A DNA stretch of 64,000 bases from assembly GCA_003255025.1 (NCBI GenBank), contig QANY01002362.1, forward strand, positions 372,001-436,000, given 5' to 3'. How positions within the stretch are numbered: the stretch's first letter is position 1; the number at the start of each line of letters is the position of its first letter. The stretch is from Datisca glomerata (lineage: Eukaryota > Streptophyta > Magnoliopsida > Cucurbitales > Datiscaceae). The position numbers and the translations under genes are program-made. Below the pieces are notes generated by a model that made no database searches, was not told the DNA's origin, and saw only the letters and a program-made list of their open reading frames with translations. Of the stretch, positions 40,642-54,234 are shown one piece after another.

Positions 40642-43600
40642 ATGGGGAAAGCAAATTTGCTCTGCTTGATATTTGGAGTTTTGGCGTTTTTGAGTGTTTA
40701 TTCGGTGAAAGCAGACGACCCGTATAGGTATTACACTTGGACTGTGTCATATGGGACTATTTCTCCATTGGGTGTTCCTCAACAGGTGTGCTTAATTATT
40801 CTTCCATTTTGTTTTTGTAATGTCACTTTCAGATCTAGTCTTTGGTTTTATTGTTTTGCTGAAGTTTTTGGTTTTTCGAATTTTGAAGGCAATCCTTATC
40901 AATGGTCAGTTTCCTGGTCCAAGATTAGATGTGGTCACCAATGACAGTATCATCCTCAATCTCTTTAACAAGCTTGATGAAGCTTTTCTACTTACATGGT
41001 GAGTTCCACTCTTATGCTCAGTATTTTTCATTTGGCTTTTTACTCTTAGGCTTCAGGTTTATTTTCCTTGCTTTTGCCCTTGTTCTTCATAATGTCATTC
41101 TTCATAATGTTTTTAAAGTTTCAATTTGGAAGTGTCAAGTGAGATAAGATGTCAATTATGATCAAACACAGAGAATATGAAAAATGAAAACTTTGTCGCA
41201 TTTCTGAAATCTTGATTAAAAAAAACTCCACTTATATTTTGAGGATATTAGGAGGAATCTAATACAGATACTAACCTAAAATACCCCTAGTGCTGTCTCT
41301 GCGTAGCGCATTATTAGTCTCCATAGGCTGTAACATATGGATTGCCATAAACTCTGAAAATTTTCTTTACTCAAATTCTATCATAATATGAATAATCAAT
41401 AATATAAAAACAAATGTTTTGATCTTATAATTCATAAGCTCAGCTGAGGATTTTTTTTGGGGGGGGGGGTGGTGAGGTTGTTCTAACCTCGCATTTACTA
41501 GAGTGCTTCTTGTTTGTCAATGGTGTTCAGATGAATGGTTGTTGTGTTATTGATATTGAAGTGATTTTGTTTTGTTTTCTGTCAAAAGGAATGGTATAAA
41601 GCAGAGGAAGAACTCATGGCAAGATGGAGTACTAGGAACCAATTGTCCCATTCCTCCAAACACGAACTACACTTACAAGTTTCAGACTAAGGATCAGATT
41701 GGCTCCTACTCTTATTTCCCTTCAACTCTTTTCCACAAAGCTGCCGGTGGATTCGGAGGTCTGAATGTCTATTCCAGGCCGAGAATCCCGATCCCTTACC
41801 CAATCCAAGATGGTGATTTCACTCTTCTTATTGGTGATTGGTTCAAGACCAGCCATAAGGTAAAAAACTTATTTCCATATTTGTTGATCTTACTCAACAG
41901 ATACTAGATTTCCGTTTCTTGTCATTGTTTAAAATCTACAACTGTTTCTTTTTCGCAATTTTTCAGACTCTACGTCAGTCTTTGGATTCTGGGAAATCTC
42001 TTCCTTTCCCGGACGGTATCCTGATAAACGGCCAGGGTCATGCTACTTTCAGTGGCGATCAAGGTTATTCTTTCTTGGATAATATTCATGCCATTTTCTC
42101 CGTCACTTTCAACTTATCTTATGTGGTTCTGATATAATTGTTTCAGGTAAAACGTACATGTTTAGAATCTCAAACGTCGGTTTATCAACATCATTTAACT
42201 TCAGAATTCAAGGGCATACGTTAAAACTAGTCGAAGTCGAAGGATCTCACACGATTCAGAATTTATACGACTCGCTGGACGTACATGTTGGCCAATCTGT
42301 ATCAGTTCTCGTTACCTTAAACCAGGCACCAAAGGACTACTACATTGTTGCTTCCACAAGGTTTACTAAGATTGTTCTCACTGCAACTGCTGTTTTGCAC
42401 TACTCAAACTCTAAAACTTCAGTTTCCGGACCTTTGCCTGCCGGTCCTACTGATCAAATCGATTGGTCTGTGCAGCAAGCCAGAACCTTCAGGTAAATAA
42501 TTCGTTTACAAAATTACATAGATGTAAACAAATTACTTACATTATTCCTCTCATATTTGCAAAAAAAAAAAATAAAAAAAATTCACGGCATTTTACAGGA
42601 AATTGGCCATTTTAGCAGTTCGCCCTAAATTAATTTACTATCTTTATTGCGTAAAATATTTTCAAACAGAAGCGCTTCCAAATGCACAGTACGAAGATCT
42701 GCTATATAAGGCTTGTTGTTCGTTTAGATTTTGCACATCGAAGTGTAACTCTTATATGGGCTATTCTTTATACAAACGATTAATACGTATATCTCTTTTG
42801 GAGCTTTTGTTTGACTAATATACCCTTACACTTGGTTTTTTGTTACTTCTTTAAGGTGGAATCTGACGGCAAATGCAGCAAGACCAAATCCTCAGGGCTC
42901 ATTTCATTACGGAATGATAACGCCTACCAAGACTATTGTCTTGGCCAATTCAGCACCGTTAATAAACGGAAAACAGCGTTACGCTATTAACAGCGTGTCT
43001 TTTGTTAATTCCGATACACCCCTGAAGCTGGCTGATTACTTTAATATTCCTGGAGTTATCAGTTATTCCCTGCAGAACCTTCCCCCTGGTCCTAATAGCC
43101 CTGCCACTGTAGCTACCTCTGTTCTCCAGGCCACTCTCCACGATTTTATCGAAGTCGTTTTTCAAAATAATGAAAATGCAATCCAGTCCGTTCATCTCGA
43201 CGGTTATGATTTTTGGGTCGTTGGGTAAGTACAAGTGCCATTTCGTGGTTATATCGAGTAATGCTACACTAGACGAAGTGATGTGTTAATTATTTATATG
43301 TTAATTTGACTAATCATTTTATTGTGTAATACAAGTCAAACGATGAATGACTGAAACATGACTTGATCAATAACTTGATCGGTCTAAAATTATTCGTTTA
43401 TATCATCCCGTTCTCAACAGGGTATATTTGATTTCCTGACGCTGGTTTTTGTTAAAATAATATCAGATTTGGCTCTGGAAAATGGGATCCATCCAAGAGA
43501 AACACTTACAATCGAGTTGATGCTCTTACCAGACATACCACTCAGGTAATTAATTAACTGAGCTAATGGGTAAATTAGCTTAACCTCCCTTATAATTTAT

Positions 43601-44761
43601 CTTACTCAGACGGATAACTCATCTAGTTTTTAACTTACATGGACTTTCCCCTTAGTTTGATTTTACAAACAATATTTTTTCTCAAGCACTGGTAGATACA
43701 AGTTAGAGTATGAAAGAAAAAAAAAAGACAAATAATAGTGACATGTTAATATGAATTTCTTACAAAATAGTGTAAGCCGTGAGATATTTCAGGGAAAAAA
43801 GTTATATTGATTTATTTAAAGGCAATATGAAACCGTATAATTAAACCAAACTACATGGGAGGTTGGTTGGTAGTTGCAGATCCAGGATTTTAGTCTGGTT
43901 GTTTATAAAAAAATAAATATATTTTACCACGATACAAATCCAAGAATATTGGATTCATATAAATGTGCTGACTCATAAATTATCATCTTTTTCTTTGTTC
44001 AGTAGTTCTTTTTAAATAAATTTTACCTGATTTGTATCCATACTCATATTTTGATTAATTAATGAAACTCAATATAGTTGGTGTAATTTACCCTAATCTA
44101 ATTTACGCGAACTACATGGGAGGTTGGTTGGCAGTTGTAAATCCAAGAGTTAGTCTGGTCGTTTATTTTTGAAAAATTTTGATATTTGAAAATTTGTTTT
44201 TATTAGCATTGTTTGTAGTTCATTCTTATTGTTAATAATTTTTTTTAAGAAAAATCAAATTAAATCAACAACCAACAAAGCTGTAGAATTTTCAACTCAT
44301 ATGAATGTACTGACTCATAAAATTATAATCTTTCCTTTTCTTTGTTCAGTTCTTTTTAAATAAGTTTTACCTGATTTGTATCAATACTTATATTTTGGTC
44401 GATGTCATTTACCCTAATGTAATTAATGAAACTCAATGATTGGTGTAATTTACCCTAATCTAGTTTATGAAATTTAATGTCTTTTCCTTCTTTAACTCTT
44501 CATTTTCTTTAGCCCCTTCTGGCTCTGATGCATGAGTGTTTTTTCTTAATTTCACAGGTATATCCAAACTCATGGACAACCATTTTAGTGTCTTTAGACA
44601 ACCAGGGAATGTGGAACTTGAGATCTGCAGTATGGGAAAGACAGTATCTTGGACAGCAGTTCTATCTCCGGGTATGGACACAAACGCAAAACCTCGCTAA
44701 TGAATACGACCCCCCAACCAACGTTCTGCTCTGCGGCAAAGCTGTAGGCCGACATGTATGA
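40642..44761 (+). CDS. SKS: SKU5-similar (SKS) multicopper-oxidase-like protein
   Basis: Secreted cell-wall protein of the L-ascorbate-oxidase-like SKU5/SKS/Bp10 family, linked to directional growth and pollen-tube growth. Eight exons: 40642-40785, 40889-40998, 41589-41859, 41967-42063, 42147-42492, 42856-43224, 43467-43545 and 44558-44761, all in phase, 539 aa. A signal peptide of about 24 residues ends before DDPYRYYTWTVSYG. Three cupredoxin domains follow. Copper ligands of true oxidases are lost: the HWHG position reads TWNGI (about 84-88), the last-domain motif reads QSVHLDGYDFWVVG (about 432-445), and the HCH motif reads GMWNLRSAVWERQ (from about 489). It is therefore probably not a catalytic oxidase. 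The end, CGKAVGRHV, shows no GPI signal. No lesions. Confidence 0.95.
43840..44400. repeat. Direct duplication inside SKS intron 7
   Basis: AACTACATGGGAGGTTGGTTGG occurs at about 43849 and 44110. The following text (AGTCTGGT..GTTTAT, CATATRAATGT.CTGACTCATAAA, TTTTTAAATAARTTTTACCTGATTTG) repeats with it, about 260 bp apart. The intron is 1,012 bp, the longest of the gene. Confidence 0.8.
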
Positions 44762-45277
44762 ATGAGTACGACAATGATTTAGTACGTTAACATGCTTCTA
44801 TTTTTTCTGGTCATGAGAGCTTGACTGTGAGACGAGACGGCCAAAGAGGAATGTCTATAGGTGTAAGTTTAGAAACATTTACTTATATGAAATTCTGTTT
44901 CATTGTCTGATTTACTACACATTTACTTGTTTTTCATTCATGATCAAGTTATTTTGTTGTATTTTTTGGTTATTTAAATCCAAAGAATCATATATTTTTT
45001 TCATATTTTTACAAAGTTATTATAGCACTAAGGTGAGAAGAAAGAAGTATATAAGCATTGCGTGTCTGAATTTTAGCGAAGATCTTTTTTAGATTTTATA
45101 TACATTGTAGACTGTTTAAATTCGTTGATCAGATGTTTGTAGTACGATTTGAATCCACGTTCGAGGTAGTGAATATAGAATTTGAACTCACGAATTCGCT
45201 AATTATGCCTCTAAGCAACCAAAATTGAAAAGTCGTTACAAGTCAATTTACTTCAAAATTTCGCAGAATGTGCGAGA
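44762..45277. other. 3' flank of the SKS gene
   Basis: 3' UTR and flank. Around 45140-45215, GAATCCACGTTCGAGG and GAACTCACGAATTCG resemble B-box text of tRNA-derived repeats on the minus strand, but I cannot define a unit. It ends at the CACTA insertion, whose TSD AGA is at 45275-45277. Confidence 0.4.
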
Positions 45278-45499
45278 CACTACTAGAAAATTGAACTTTA
45301 GCAACGGTAGCGAAACAGGTAGACGACGGTTTATTTTAAAATCGGCGTAATTTGATGAATAATTAATTTGTTAACGTCGTAAAATGTTCAACAAATACAA
45401 CGGTAGTTTTTTATAACGTCGTATAAATGTATGTGTTAGCATTCACGACGATCACGGAAGAATAAAGACATTTTACGAGGATTTTTTGAAAAACGTTTT

Positions 45500-46430
45500 A
45501 CAAGAAAACGGATAGCTTGTGTCGCTGGTTAACGTTAAAAATGAAACTGAAAGATCAAAACGGTGCTGTTTTGGAGGAGACCTAAAACCCCTTATTTTGC
45601 CTCTCCCATTCGCGACGCTGCACAACTCCAGAAGCAGCTTCCTCACGACGCCTAGGGCAAAGATTCATGACGCCAAGCTCTGCGTCACCTAGGGCCGTCG
45701 CCATCGTGCCATTTTGCAAGCGTCGAAGTCCTTCCCGGTAAAGATCCGTTCCCGGATTGCCAGCTTCGACATCTTTGAGCTTCGCAGATCTCTCCAAGTT
45801 CTTCCCGGTAAAGCTCTATTCGCAGATCTTTCTTTCTTAATGTTTCTTTGAATAATTTTGTGGAATATATTTGTCTATCTGAAACTTTGTGGGTTATAAA
45901 TGTCTCTGAGACTTTCGGTAATTTAGTATTGTTTAGAGGAAAGTTTTGTCTTCTTCCTATGTCTATTAAAGTATATCATTCTTTAGTATAAAAGTTTTGT
46001 TTTGTGTTCCCAAGTGTTTTGATAACGTCCAAAAGCTTTAATCTCTATATCAAAGACAAGAACATTGATTGATAAAAAAGAAAGACAAAATAGTTTTAAT
46101 TTTTGTGACCTATAAAGGACAATATAAAATGATTTTTTTTAACAACAAGAAAGTGACTTTTATATATATTGGCTGACATTTCTCATTTATTCATATATAT
46201 AGATAGAGTTTGACCTCTCTCATTTGTTTTTCAAAATTTATTTTTCACTCTTAATAATTTTAAGAGAAAAACTTATTTTGAAAAAGTATTTTTCTTCCTT
46301 TTATAATCTTTCTTCTTATTAATTATTGTAAAAAAAATTAATTACTTGTAAGTTTATTTTCCTTCAATAAATATTGGGCGGAGAACATTAATTAAGTAAT
46401 AATTAAAGAAGTATTAACCACTAGTAAATA
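45500..46430. other. CACTA left interior, no gene recognised
   Basis: 45590-45815 is GC-richer than its surroundings and has a repeated TTCTTCCCGGTAAAG/CCTTCCCGGTAAAGATC text, perhaps captured leader sequence. A frame here (45582-45797, minus) resembles no protein I know. 45820-46430 is AT-rich. Confidence 0.45.
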
Positions 46431-49400
46431 TCCTATCAGATTTAGCTCTGATATCAAAAGAGGCGTAAATCCTGAGGGTATGGTAGCTGTAGAGGCAAAT
46501 GGGAGAAGAGTTAGACTTCATAGGAGGTTGTATAAGTTATAGCAGGTTTGATAATCAAAATACGTGTTGAAATTTTTAATCATAAGAATAATTTAGTTAT
46601 CTTGAGCAATGAGTAGATTGTTTGGAAGTAATTCGTCTTGTAGTAGTAGGTCTACAATGAATACAATTACAGACATAATTAATGAAGAACATTTTGAATA
46701 TTTATGAAATGATCATGTAGATCAAAGGATATAGAATATACCCAAAATTTCTAGTAAAATCAACATGGTCTGTTGTTTCCTTCAAGCCTTAGTATCATGT
46801 TAAAACAATTGAAAAAATATATGCTATTGAGAAAGAGTATGAAACATGTCAATTACTTTTTTCTAATGCAATTAAACATCACATTGAAGAATGATACAAT
46901 TTCTTTCACTTTGGTTTAGTCGAGATTGGGGTAAAACCACTCACAAGAAGAGGCCTAAATACCTCTGTCTTGTTAGCCTTACATGATGCAAGATTCACAA
47001 ATTTTAATGATAGTATTTAAGGATATGTTGAATCTTCAATTTGTAATGGTCCAATCCATTTTGATTGTTTTCCAGATTTGTCTGTTAGTTTAACAAATCC
47101 CCACATTCTTAAAACTTTAACTTTGAATATCAAGACTAGTGGTTATCAAATTCTTGAAGGTGTCCGATACCTAGCTTTAATTTTTAGAATACATCACAAA
47201 GTAACCAAGACTAATATGAATTTCTAAGCCATCAATAGAAGTCTAAAAAATCAAACTATTTCGATTCAAACTAGTCTGAATAATGTTAATATTAGAATTC
47301 CTAAAACATTTAGGTGGTCTGATATTACTTTGCCTGCAAATTGACTTTTAACAAATGAAAGCCAACCCACTCCAATTTAACTCACAATTGAAGATATTGA
47401 TTATATCCGGCAGTATATGGATGGTACTGTTAAAATTAATTTCCAATACAATCCTCAAATTAGGGATTTCAGCCAATAGTTATATTACAATACATAGCTA
47501 TGGTAGCCAATAATTATATCACCACACACAATTTGTTTCACAATGAGGTAATAAAGCTTTTAGTTACAGGATTCACATGAATGCTTCATTCCTGGTGGAA
47601 ACAATATCTCAATGAAGAATCTAAAAATATCATCCTTACAGCAATAAAGATTGATGCTAAATGAACCCCAAACCTTGAAGAAGATCAGGAAATAATATCT
47701 GATGCCATTAATACACTCTTCTACACAATAATTGAACACTTCATTGAAACGCCAAGTAATGTTACTTCGCGTGTCCATGACCAATTAACCAATCTTAGGT
47801 GTCCTACCCTAAGTGATTTTGATTGTTACATAAATGTATTTTTATCTAGAGTAATTTCTAGGAATGATAATAATCAACCATTTTGGAAAGAAAAATTTCA
47901 TCAATGACTTACCTAATTTGTTTGCCCATAAAATTAGGGTCGTCCTTAGTGATGACCTAGGAAACATAGACTACAATAGTCTCACCTATAGTACCATTAT
48001 CATTACAATACAAAAGGAAGGATTAAGAATGTGTATTGATATAAGAATTAACAAACAAATTAAAAAAGAGAAGAAAACTGCCAAATGTGAATTAGACAAT
48101 TTTTGTGAGCAATACAGATTACCTACTATTGCCCATTCTCAAAAGAATAGGAAAAATTCACAACTTAATCTTAGAAAAAATTATAAATCCTATAGGAGAA
48201 ATTTTCACAAATAAAAAAATTGACAAATATTTTTCTAAGAATAAAAATTATTCAAAAAGAAAATTCAATATACAATTTGTTGATAAAAGTAAAATAAAGT
48301 ATTTTAAGTGTGGTCAAAATGGTCATTTCTCAAACACTTGTCAAGTAAAAATAAAATTAATCAATTAAAAATCTATGATGAAGAAAAATAAGAATTGTTA
48401 GAATCATAGAATCCATAAATTATTATGAAAGTATTAAGGAAGATTTAGAAGAATCTGAATCTTCTGAATCTGATGAATTATACTTTTCAAGCTACGACAA
48501 TGATTTCTCAAACATCTCTACGAGATGTAAGGATAGTTGTTGTAAGAAAATTATCAATGTTTTAAATAAAAATGAAGAACAAGAAAACCCTTTGTTAGAT
48601 TTAAGTAGTAAAATTGAAAATCCTAAATTAAAATAAAAATACCTTGAAAGACTTAGAAAAGTAATCCAAAAAAATGAAAAATCTAAGTCTAACAATAATA
48701 CTGTAAGCATTTCACAAACCCTTGAAAAATTCAACAAAATTAAAGGAAAAGAAAAAGAAGTTGCTCTTCAAGTGCTTCAAAGAGAAATAAAAAATATTAA
48801 AAATAAAATAAAAGAATTAAAAGACTCAAACACAGAAATAACAAGAATTAAATCTTTTAAAAATAGAGAATTTAATTAAAAATTATGAATTCAGTTAACT
48901 AGGAGAACTTAGTAAATCCCCAATTATTGATAATAAGGTTGAGGAACTTGTTGTCAATATTCATGATGATGATAACTTCATTCAAATACTTAATCATATC
49001 AAAATTAAAAAATGACACATAATGGTCAGAATAATAGTCCAAGATTTTGATTTCACTTCAATGGCTCTTATTGATTCAAGAGCGAATTTGAATTGTATAC
49101 AAGAAGGATTTGTTCCTGCCAGGTACTTCAAGAAGACAAAATCATCTTTGTCATCTGCAAATGGTACTACGATGCATATCAATTATGATTATTAAAGTTC
49201 ATATTTGTCAAGACAATGTATATTTTAAAACATCATTTGTTTTAGTAAAAAATATGATAGATAAAATCATGTTGGGTTTATCATTCATCTCTCTATTGTA
49301 TCATTTTACAATAGAACATGATGAGATAATTACTTATACCATGGATAAACCTGTCAAATTCAAATTTAAATTTCTTTCTTTTTCTCACAATGAGAAATTG

Positions 49401-50310
49401 AAAACTTTAAACAAAATTACGTTTATAAAACTGTGAATTTAATTTTTTGTAAACAAAAACAATTATGTTTTCTATAAGATGAAATAAAATTCAAAATAAT
49501 TGAAGAACAGACTCAAAATCCTGCTCTTCAAAAAATAAAATCTTTGAATAAAAAAATTGTAAAGAATTATGGGTAGACATTCCCAATGCTTTCTGGCACA
49601 GGAATCACCATATTGTCAGTCTGCCTTACATTAAAGGATTTGACGAAAAAAATATCCTTACAAGGCACGGCCAATTCAAATGAATTCTGAGTGCTTGAGT
49701 TCTATAAGAAAAAAATTGAAGAACTTCTCAATAAAAATAAGAAGGAATAAGTCTCATTGGTCTTGCTCGGCTTTTTATGTCCAAAAGGCCATTAAAATTG
49801 AACGAGAAGTTTCTCAGTTAGTAATTAATGACAAATCTCTTAACAATGGAATGGATAAGATGTCCTACACCAAACAAAAGAGATTTAATAAACAAACTTG
49901 AAGATGTTGTATTCTTTAAGTTTGACATGAAATCTGAATTTTGTCAAATCTAGATAAACAAGAATGATAAAAAAAACTGCATGTATAACTCCATCTAATC
50001 ATTATAGAAGGAAACTAATGCCTTTTGAACTTAAGAGCACTTCTAGTAAATTACAAAATATTATTATTGGTCATTCTATTATTAATAATATCATCCTTCC
50101 TAACCTATTTGCATGCAGAAAATCATTTCAAGATTCTGCCATTGAAGAATTTAAAAATTCTGACCTACTAAAATACAGAAAGGTAAAACTCAGAATACTC
50201 AATCAAAATCATTTCAACTTTTATAATAAAATAAATTACATAAAATCATATGCCTCAAATTCGGCGTACATCAATTCTAAATTGAAATAAAAACGCCTAG
50301 AGATAATAAT
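46430..50310 (+). pseudogene. Endogenous pararetrovirus (caulimovirid), decayed
   Basis: An old integrated copy of a plant DNA pararetrovirus on the plus strand. In order I see remnants like a movement-protein region (about 46600-47450), a capsid-side region, a CCHC zinc knuckle of form CX2CX4HX4C (about 48303-48345), a Lys/Glu-rich stretch, an aspartic-protease-like region with an altered active-site triplet (about 49050-49440), and reverse-transcriptase-like segments (about 49700-50080). Stop codons and frameshifts break every region, so it cannot make a working polyprotein. The gene order resembles petuvirus/florendovirus-type elements that integrate in many angiosperms. RNase H and the remainder of the reverse transcriptase are not seen. 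It sits inside the 45278-58850 element. Confidence 0.7.
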
Positions 50311-50429
50311 TAGGGATTCAATCACATAAGACATTCAAAACCGTTTTGAATCTACCATACAAAATCATATGTCAATATCTATAAAATTCATGATATGTTC
50401 GTATCAAATATCTATATGCATAATCAAGA

Positions 50430-50448
50430 ACATATGACTCTGATACCA
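50430..50448 (-). other. tRNA-Met primer-binding-site-like motif
   Basis: The minus strand reads AATTGGTATCAGAGT, which contains the plant initiator-tRNA-Met primer site TGGTATCAGAG used by LTR retroelements and pararetroviruses. It is on the strand opposite to the pararetrovirus remnant, so it may belong to a rearranged viral copy or to a decayed LTR element at 50449-51240. I could not find the second LTR. Confidence 0.5.
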
Positions 50449-50449
50449 A

Positions 50450-51500
50450 TTGCTGGGATTGGTAGATTTTAATATGTTCGTGGGTGGAATATCAAATTTT
50501 TTTCAATTAGCTTATTTAATCAAATTAAATAATTTAAAACCAAACAACGTGCGACTATGCACATGTGATATTAAACGAGAAGAAGGCTAGAAATAATTTT
50601 TCATCCATATTTTGTATCAGAGAATTTCTAAACTGGCAGAATTTTTTCGAGCGTTCTTCGTGTTTTTCAAGTTTCGGGATCTGAATCACGCACTTGAACT
50701 CCAAGAACGATTTACGAATTTCATCCACCAACCACACATCAATTTCAAAAATATGTCTCATGAGAATTTTGTGCAGGAATTTGAGTATGGGCTCTCAAAA
50801 TGATTGAAGAAAAAATTGAATATTTTTCCTTTAACGCTCTCTCAATCAGCTACAATCACTAGGGAGGGGAGAAAACTCTTTTTCTCTGTATTTGATATGA
50901 GATCTATATCTCTATATCTCTCTCTCTACAATCAAATTACTATTAGATATTTATAAAATCTAATTTTTGATATTTACAAATAAACCTATATATTTTAAAT
51001 TTTAAAAAATCCATCCCCATATATTCAAATTGCTGAAAATCAGAATATCTTCCTAGTGTTAGAGTTGTATCAAAATTTATCAATCCAATTGGCAGATTTA
51101 ATTGATCATTATCATTTAATTAATAAATTTATTTTTATTTACTAATTATCCAATAATTAGAAAATAATAAACTAATTAATTGCAACACAAATAATCACAC
51201 TTAATTAATTAAGTGACATCAACCATCACATATATGTATAGAAAATATGCATTGACACCAAAACACATTTTGATCCAATTTACTTCGTTTCTCTATTGTT
51301 GTTCTCATAAACTATTTCTGATGATAATGCAAGCGTATGTTGATGATAAAGCAAGCAAGTGTGTTCTTGAGGTCCCCACATAAAGTTTAATGAAAGAATT
51401 AGTGTGACTTTTTCATTGGGTACTGTATTTTGATTAATTTTTCATACATCAAAAGTTGTGAAATAGATGTACTTTTTCTTATAAGTAAATCTTCATTTTA
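50450..51500. other. Unassigned AT-rich DNA
   Basis: No gene recognised. 50550-50800 has overlapping frames on both strands that look like chance. The block may be LTR or viral intergenic DNA because it begins beside a primer-site-like motif. Confidence 0.4.
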
Positions 51501-51519
51501 TAACTTGTTGATATATTGT

Positions 51520-52260
51520 TTGCAAATTATGTCGGATAATGATAACATGAATAATGGTGGTCAAGAGAGTAATAAAGAGTGAGACGACAAAAAAGAATAA
51601 AGGAGGAAAAAAGAGGGGGCCAAGAATGATGTCATCTCTTATAAAAGGTAGGAACGAGTAGAAGAAAAAAAGAAAATTCGATACAACAAAAATGGGCAAC
51701 CTCTTGGAACAAAAGATCAAGAGTTATAAAATTATGTTGAAGTTTTAACGAGATCAATGATCCCAATAATTTACACAAATTGAAAGAAAGTGTTAGACGA
51801 TCTTAAAGAAAAGATATATGAAGTTATCGAGGTATCAAACTTGATAAGTACTTGTTAATTATGTATTTACATAATATACCTAATTGTTTTTTTTTGTTTT
51901 TTTTATGTAGGCATAGCATGCTTTAGAACATGCTTACAAGAGGAAGATATTTTCATCAATCGCTTCTAAATGGCGTGATTTTAGGTCTCGCTTAACCAGT
52001 AACCGTATTATTCCTTTTGTATATGATCTTGAGGCTTTAAGGAATCCACCAGAGATGTATAGTTTCCTTGTACAATATATTAGGAATAGTAACAATCATA
52101 CCCATGAACAAGCCAGCCATGGCTATGCAACCACACACCAATTCAAGGTGGATAGTGGACGAAGAAGGGCAAAGGATGAAGCTAACATGCGTTAATTAGG
52201 TGTCTCATCTGAAGCCATGGTTGCTGAAGGACTTAGCAAGCAGCCTTTGGATGAGATCTC
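51520..52260 (+). pseudogene. En/Spm-type (Ptta) plant transposase relic
   Basis: Plus-strand segments read IRYNKNGQPLGTKDQEL, then NYVEVLTRSMIPI, then KVLDDLKEKIYEVIE, and after an intron-like gap ALEHAYKRKIFSSIASKWRD, SRLTSNRIIPF, EALRNPPEMYSFLVQYI and HGYATTHQFKVDSGRRRAKD. This is the plant transposase domain found beside TNP2 in CACTA elements. Stops and frameshifts break it. It probably belongs to the host CACTA element 45278-58850, which would make that element a decayed once-autonomous copy. No TNP2-type transposase is visible. Confidence 0.75.
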
Positions 52261-52839
52261 TATGCGTATTGTGTCCATGAAATTCAACTGCGTTAGACTT
52301 ACTCGGCCTCTTTTTTGGCTACCGATGACTCTTTCACATCTCTCACCGTACGTCAGTCTTTTCAGAGCCTTGGGCTTACTGAATCCATTGCTGGTATTCA
52401 GTCCAATAACCCCTCTATCATAGATCTTCCCGTCTTACAAGCTTACCAGGTAACTCTCCTCTCTTCTATTTATTCAGACGTAATTACATCAACATCCTCA
52501 TAGTTTGATTAAATCACAACAATACTTGCTCCAGTTTTAATTTTTAAATATAGCTCAATCTTCTTTATACTAACCATGGTATTAGAATAGCCTTTTAACC
52601 AAGGTAGGCATTAGAATTAAGGGTTAATTGTAGTGAATCCCCTACCTTTATACGATTGTAGCATTTGATTCCTTAACCTTTAAAATCTTATAAAAAATAC
52701 CATCACCTTTAATTTTTTTTTCAACAACGCACTCTATCGTGATTTCTGTCCAAAAAATAGACGACAATACACGTACTTACACGTGTATTTTTTAATGAGC
52801 AATGGAATAATTCAATATCCCTTTCGGTGTAAGCTATCA

Positions 52840-53820
52840 AAGACCTTCACCCACCAACCCCTTTTCCTTAGAAATGGCGTCAAAATGAACTCCTCCCTTC
52901 CCATTTTCTTCTCCTCATGAAACAACCTTAACCCTGCAACTCCTTCATTTTTTTCTTCATTTTTTATGGGAACTCCAATATGCTACTTGTGGTATTCCTT
53001 CAAAACTGAAGACCTCTCTCTCTTCTCTCCATTGTCTCTGTCTCTCATCTCTCTTCTCTGCTGCAAACTTGTGTGTATCCCAAACAATGAAGCTGTTGTG
53101 AGCGGACCCACCTCATGTAATCCCTACATTGGATGTGGTGGCATGCTTGAAGATGACAAAGACGTCGATGTTGACACCCCGGTTGTGCATGCTAGTACCG
53201 TTTCCTCTTCTACTCTCACTCCCCCCATGGCCTTGCTTTCCAGATATAAAGTATAAAATTTGTCTTTAATTTGACTGTTGTTTTGATCAAATTCACGTAG
53301 TAAGCATATTCTAAGGTCTTGGAATTGGGTGGAACTCAATATTTTTCTAAAATCCGCTCCTTTTTTTTCTGAAATTCCAAAGCATGTAGCTCCAAATTTT
53401 TTTTTCTAAAACCCTCTCCAATTTTTGTTGCGTTTTACCCGAGCATAGAAGCTCTATTTTTTGCAGCTTTGATTTCACCGTTGTTTTCCATTTTTACCAT
53501 CTCCACATTATTTGCTATTTTTTCTCTGCAGAGCATCGGAGACTGGGTTTTTCACACATAGGGGTGATTCGAAGAAGAAAGTAAGGGAAATCAGAAACAC
53601 ACTTAGATTTGGAAATGCTCCAAAACATCTTTCAATGGCAAAAATGAGAGGTTTTGTCTAGAAGTATTTTTCATAACATTAGCGGAGAGAAGAGAGAGGA
53701 GAGAGAGAAAGTGGGATGATTGAGAAAGAGGTTTTAATTGGTGGAAATTTGTCCATGGAGAGACAATGGGGGAGAAGGGGAGGAAGGAGGATGGTGGGGA
53801 GAAGTCATTGATTGACATGT
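52840..53820. other. Mutator-like interior, possible captured gene DNA
   Basis: The plus strand 52966-53256 has an open frame with SGPTSCNPYIGCGGML and EDDKDVDVDTPVVHASTVSS, followed by CT-rich DNA. I do not recognise it. It could be captured coding sequence or chance. Confidence 0.35.
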
Positions 53821-54234
53821 GGCAAGGCATTACTAAAATTTGGTTTTAGATGACAGTTACATCTATGATACAATGACAACTATATAAAATCTGTCAATAA
53901 AAAATAGTTAGGGTGGGGTAATTCGGGCATTGATGACAGTTCAAAAATTAGCTGTCATCAATGTGTTTCTCTACTATGATAGCTAATTTTTGAGCTGTCA
54001 ATATAACTTCTTATTATAACAGTGGGAAAAAAATCTGTCATTGTTAAAAAAGTTACTACTTAACTCATATTTCATTTTATTTGCAAAAATAGCATCCTAT
54101 ATAATCAATCTAACCCCAATTTTACTTTTACTGTGTTATTTTCCTTCTCTTTTGACAGCAGCGGAGATTGGTGATTGGAGCTCCCTTTTCCCAACTGTGC
54201 GTTAAGCGACTTCACGACTGCTTCCGGGCGAGCT

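Noticed and set aside
50535..50575. Helitron-like hairpin GTGCGACTATGCAC
   Set aside because: The stem is only 4-6 bp and no CTRR/T follows at the right distance on either strand.
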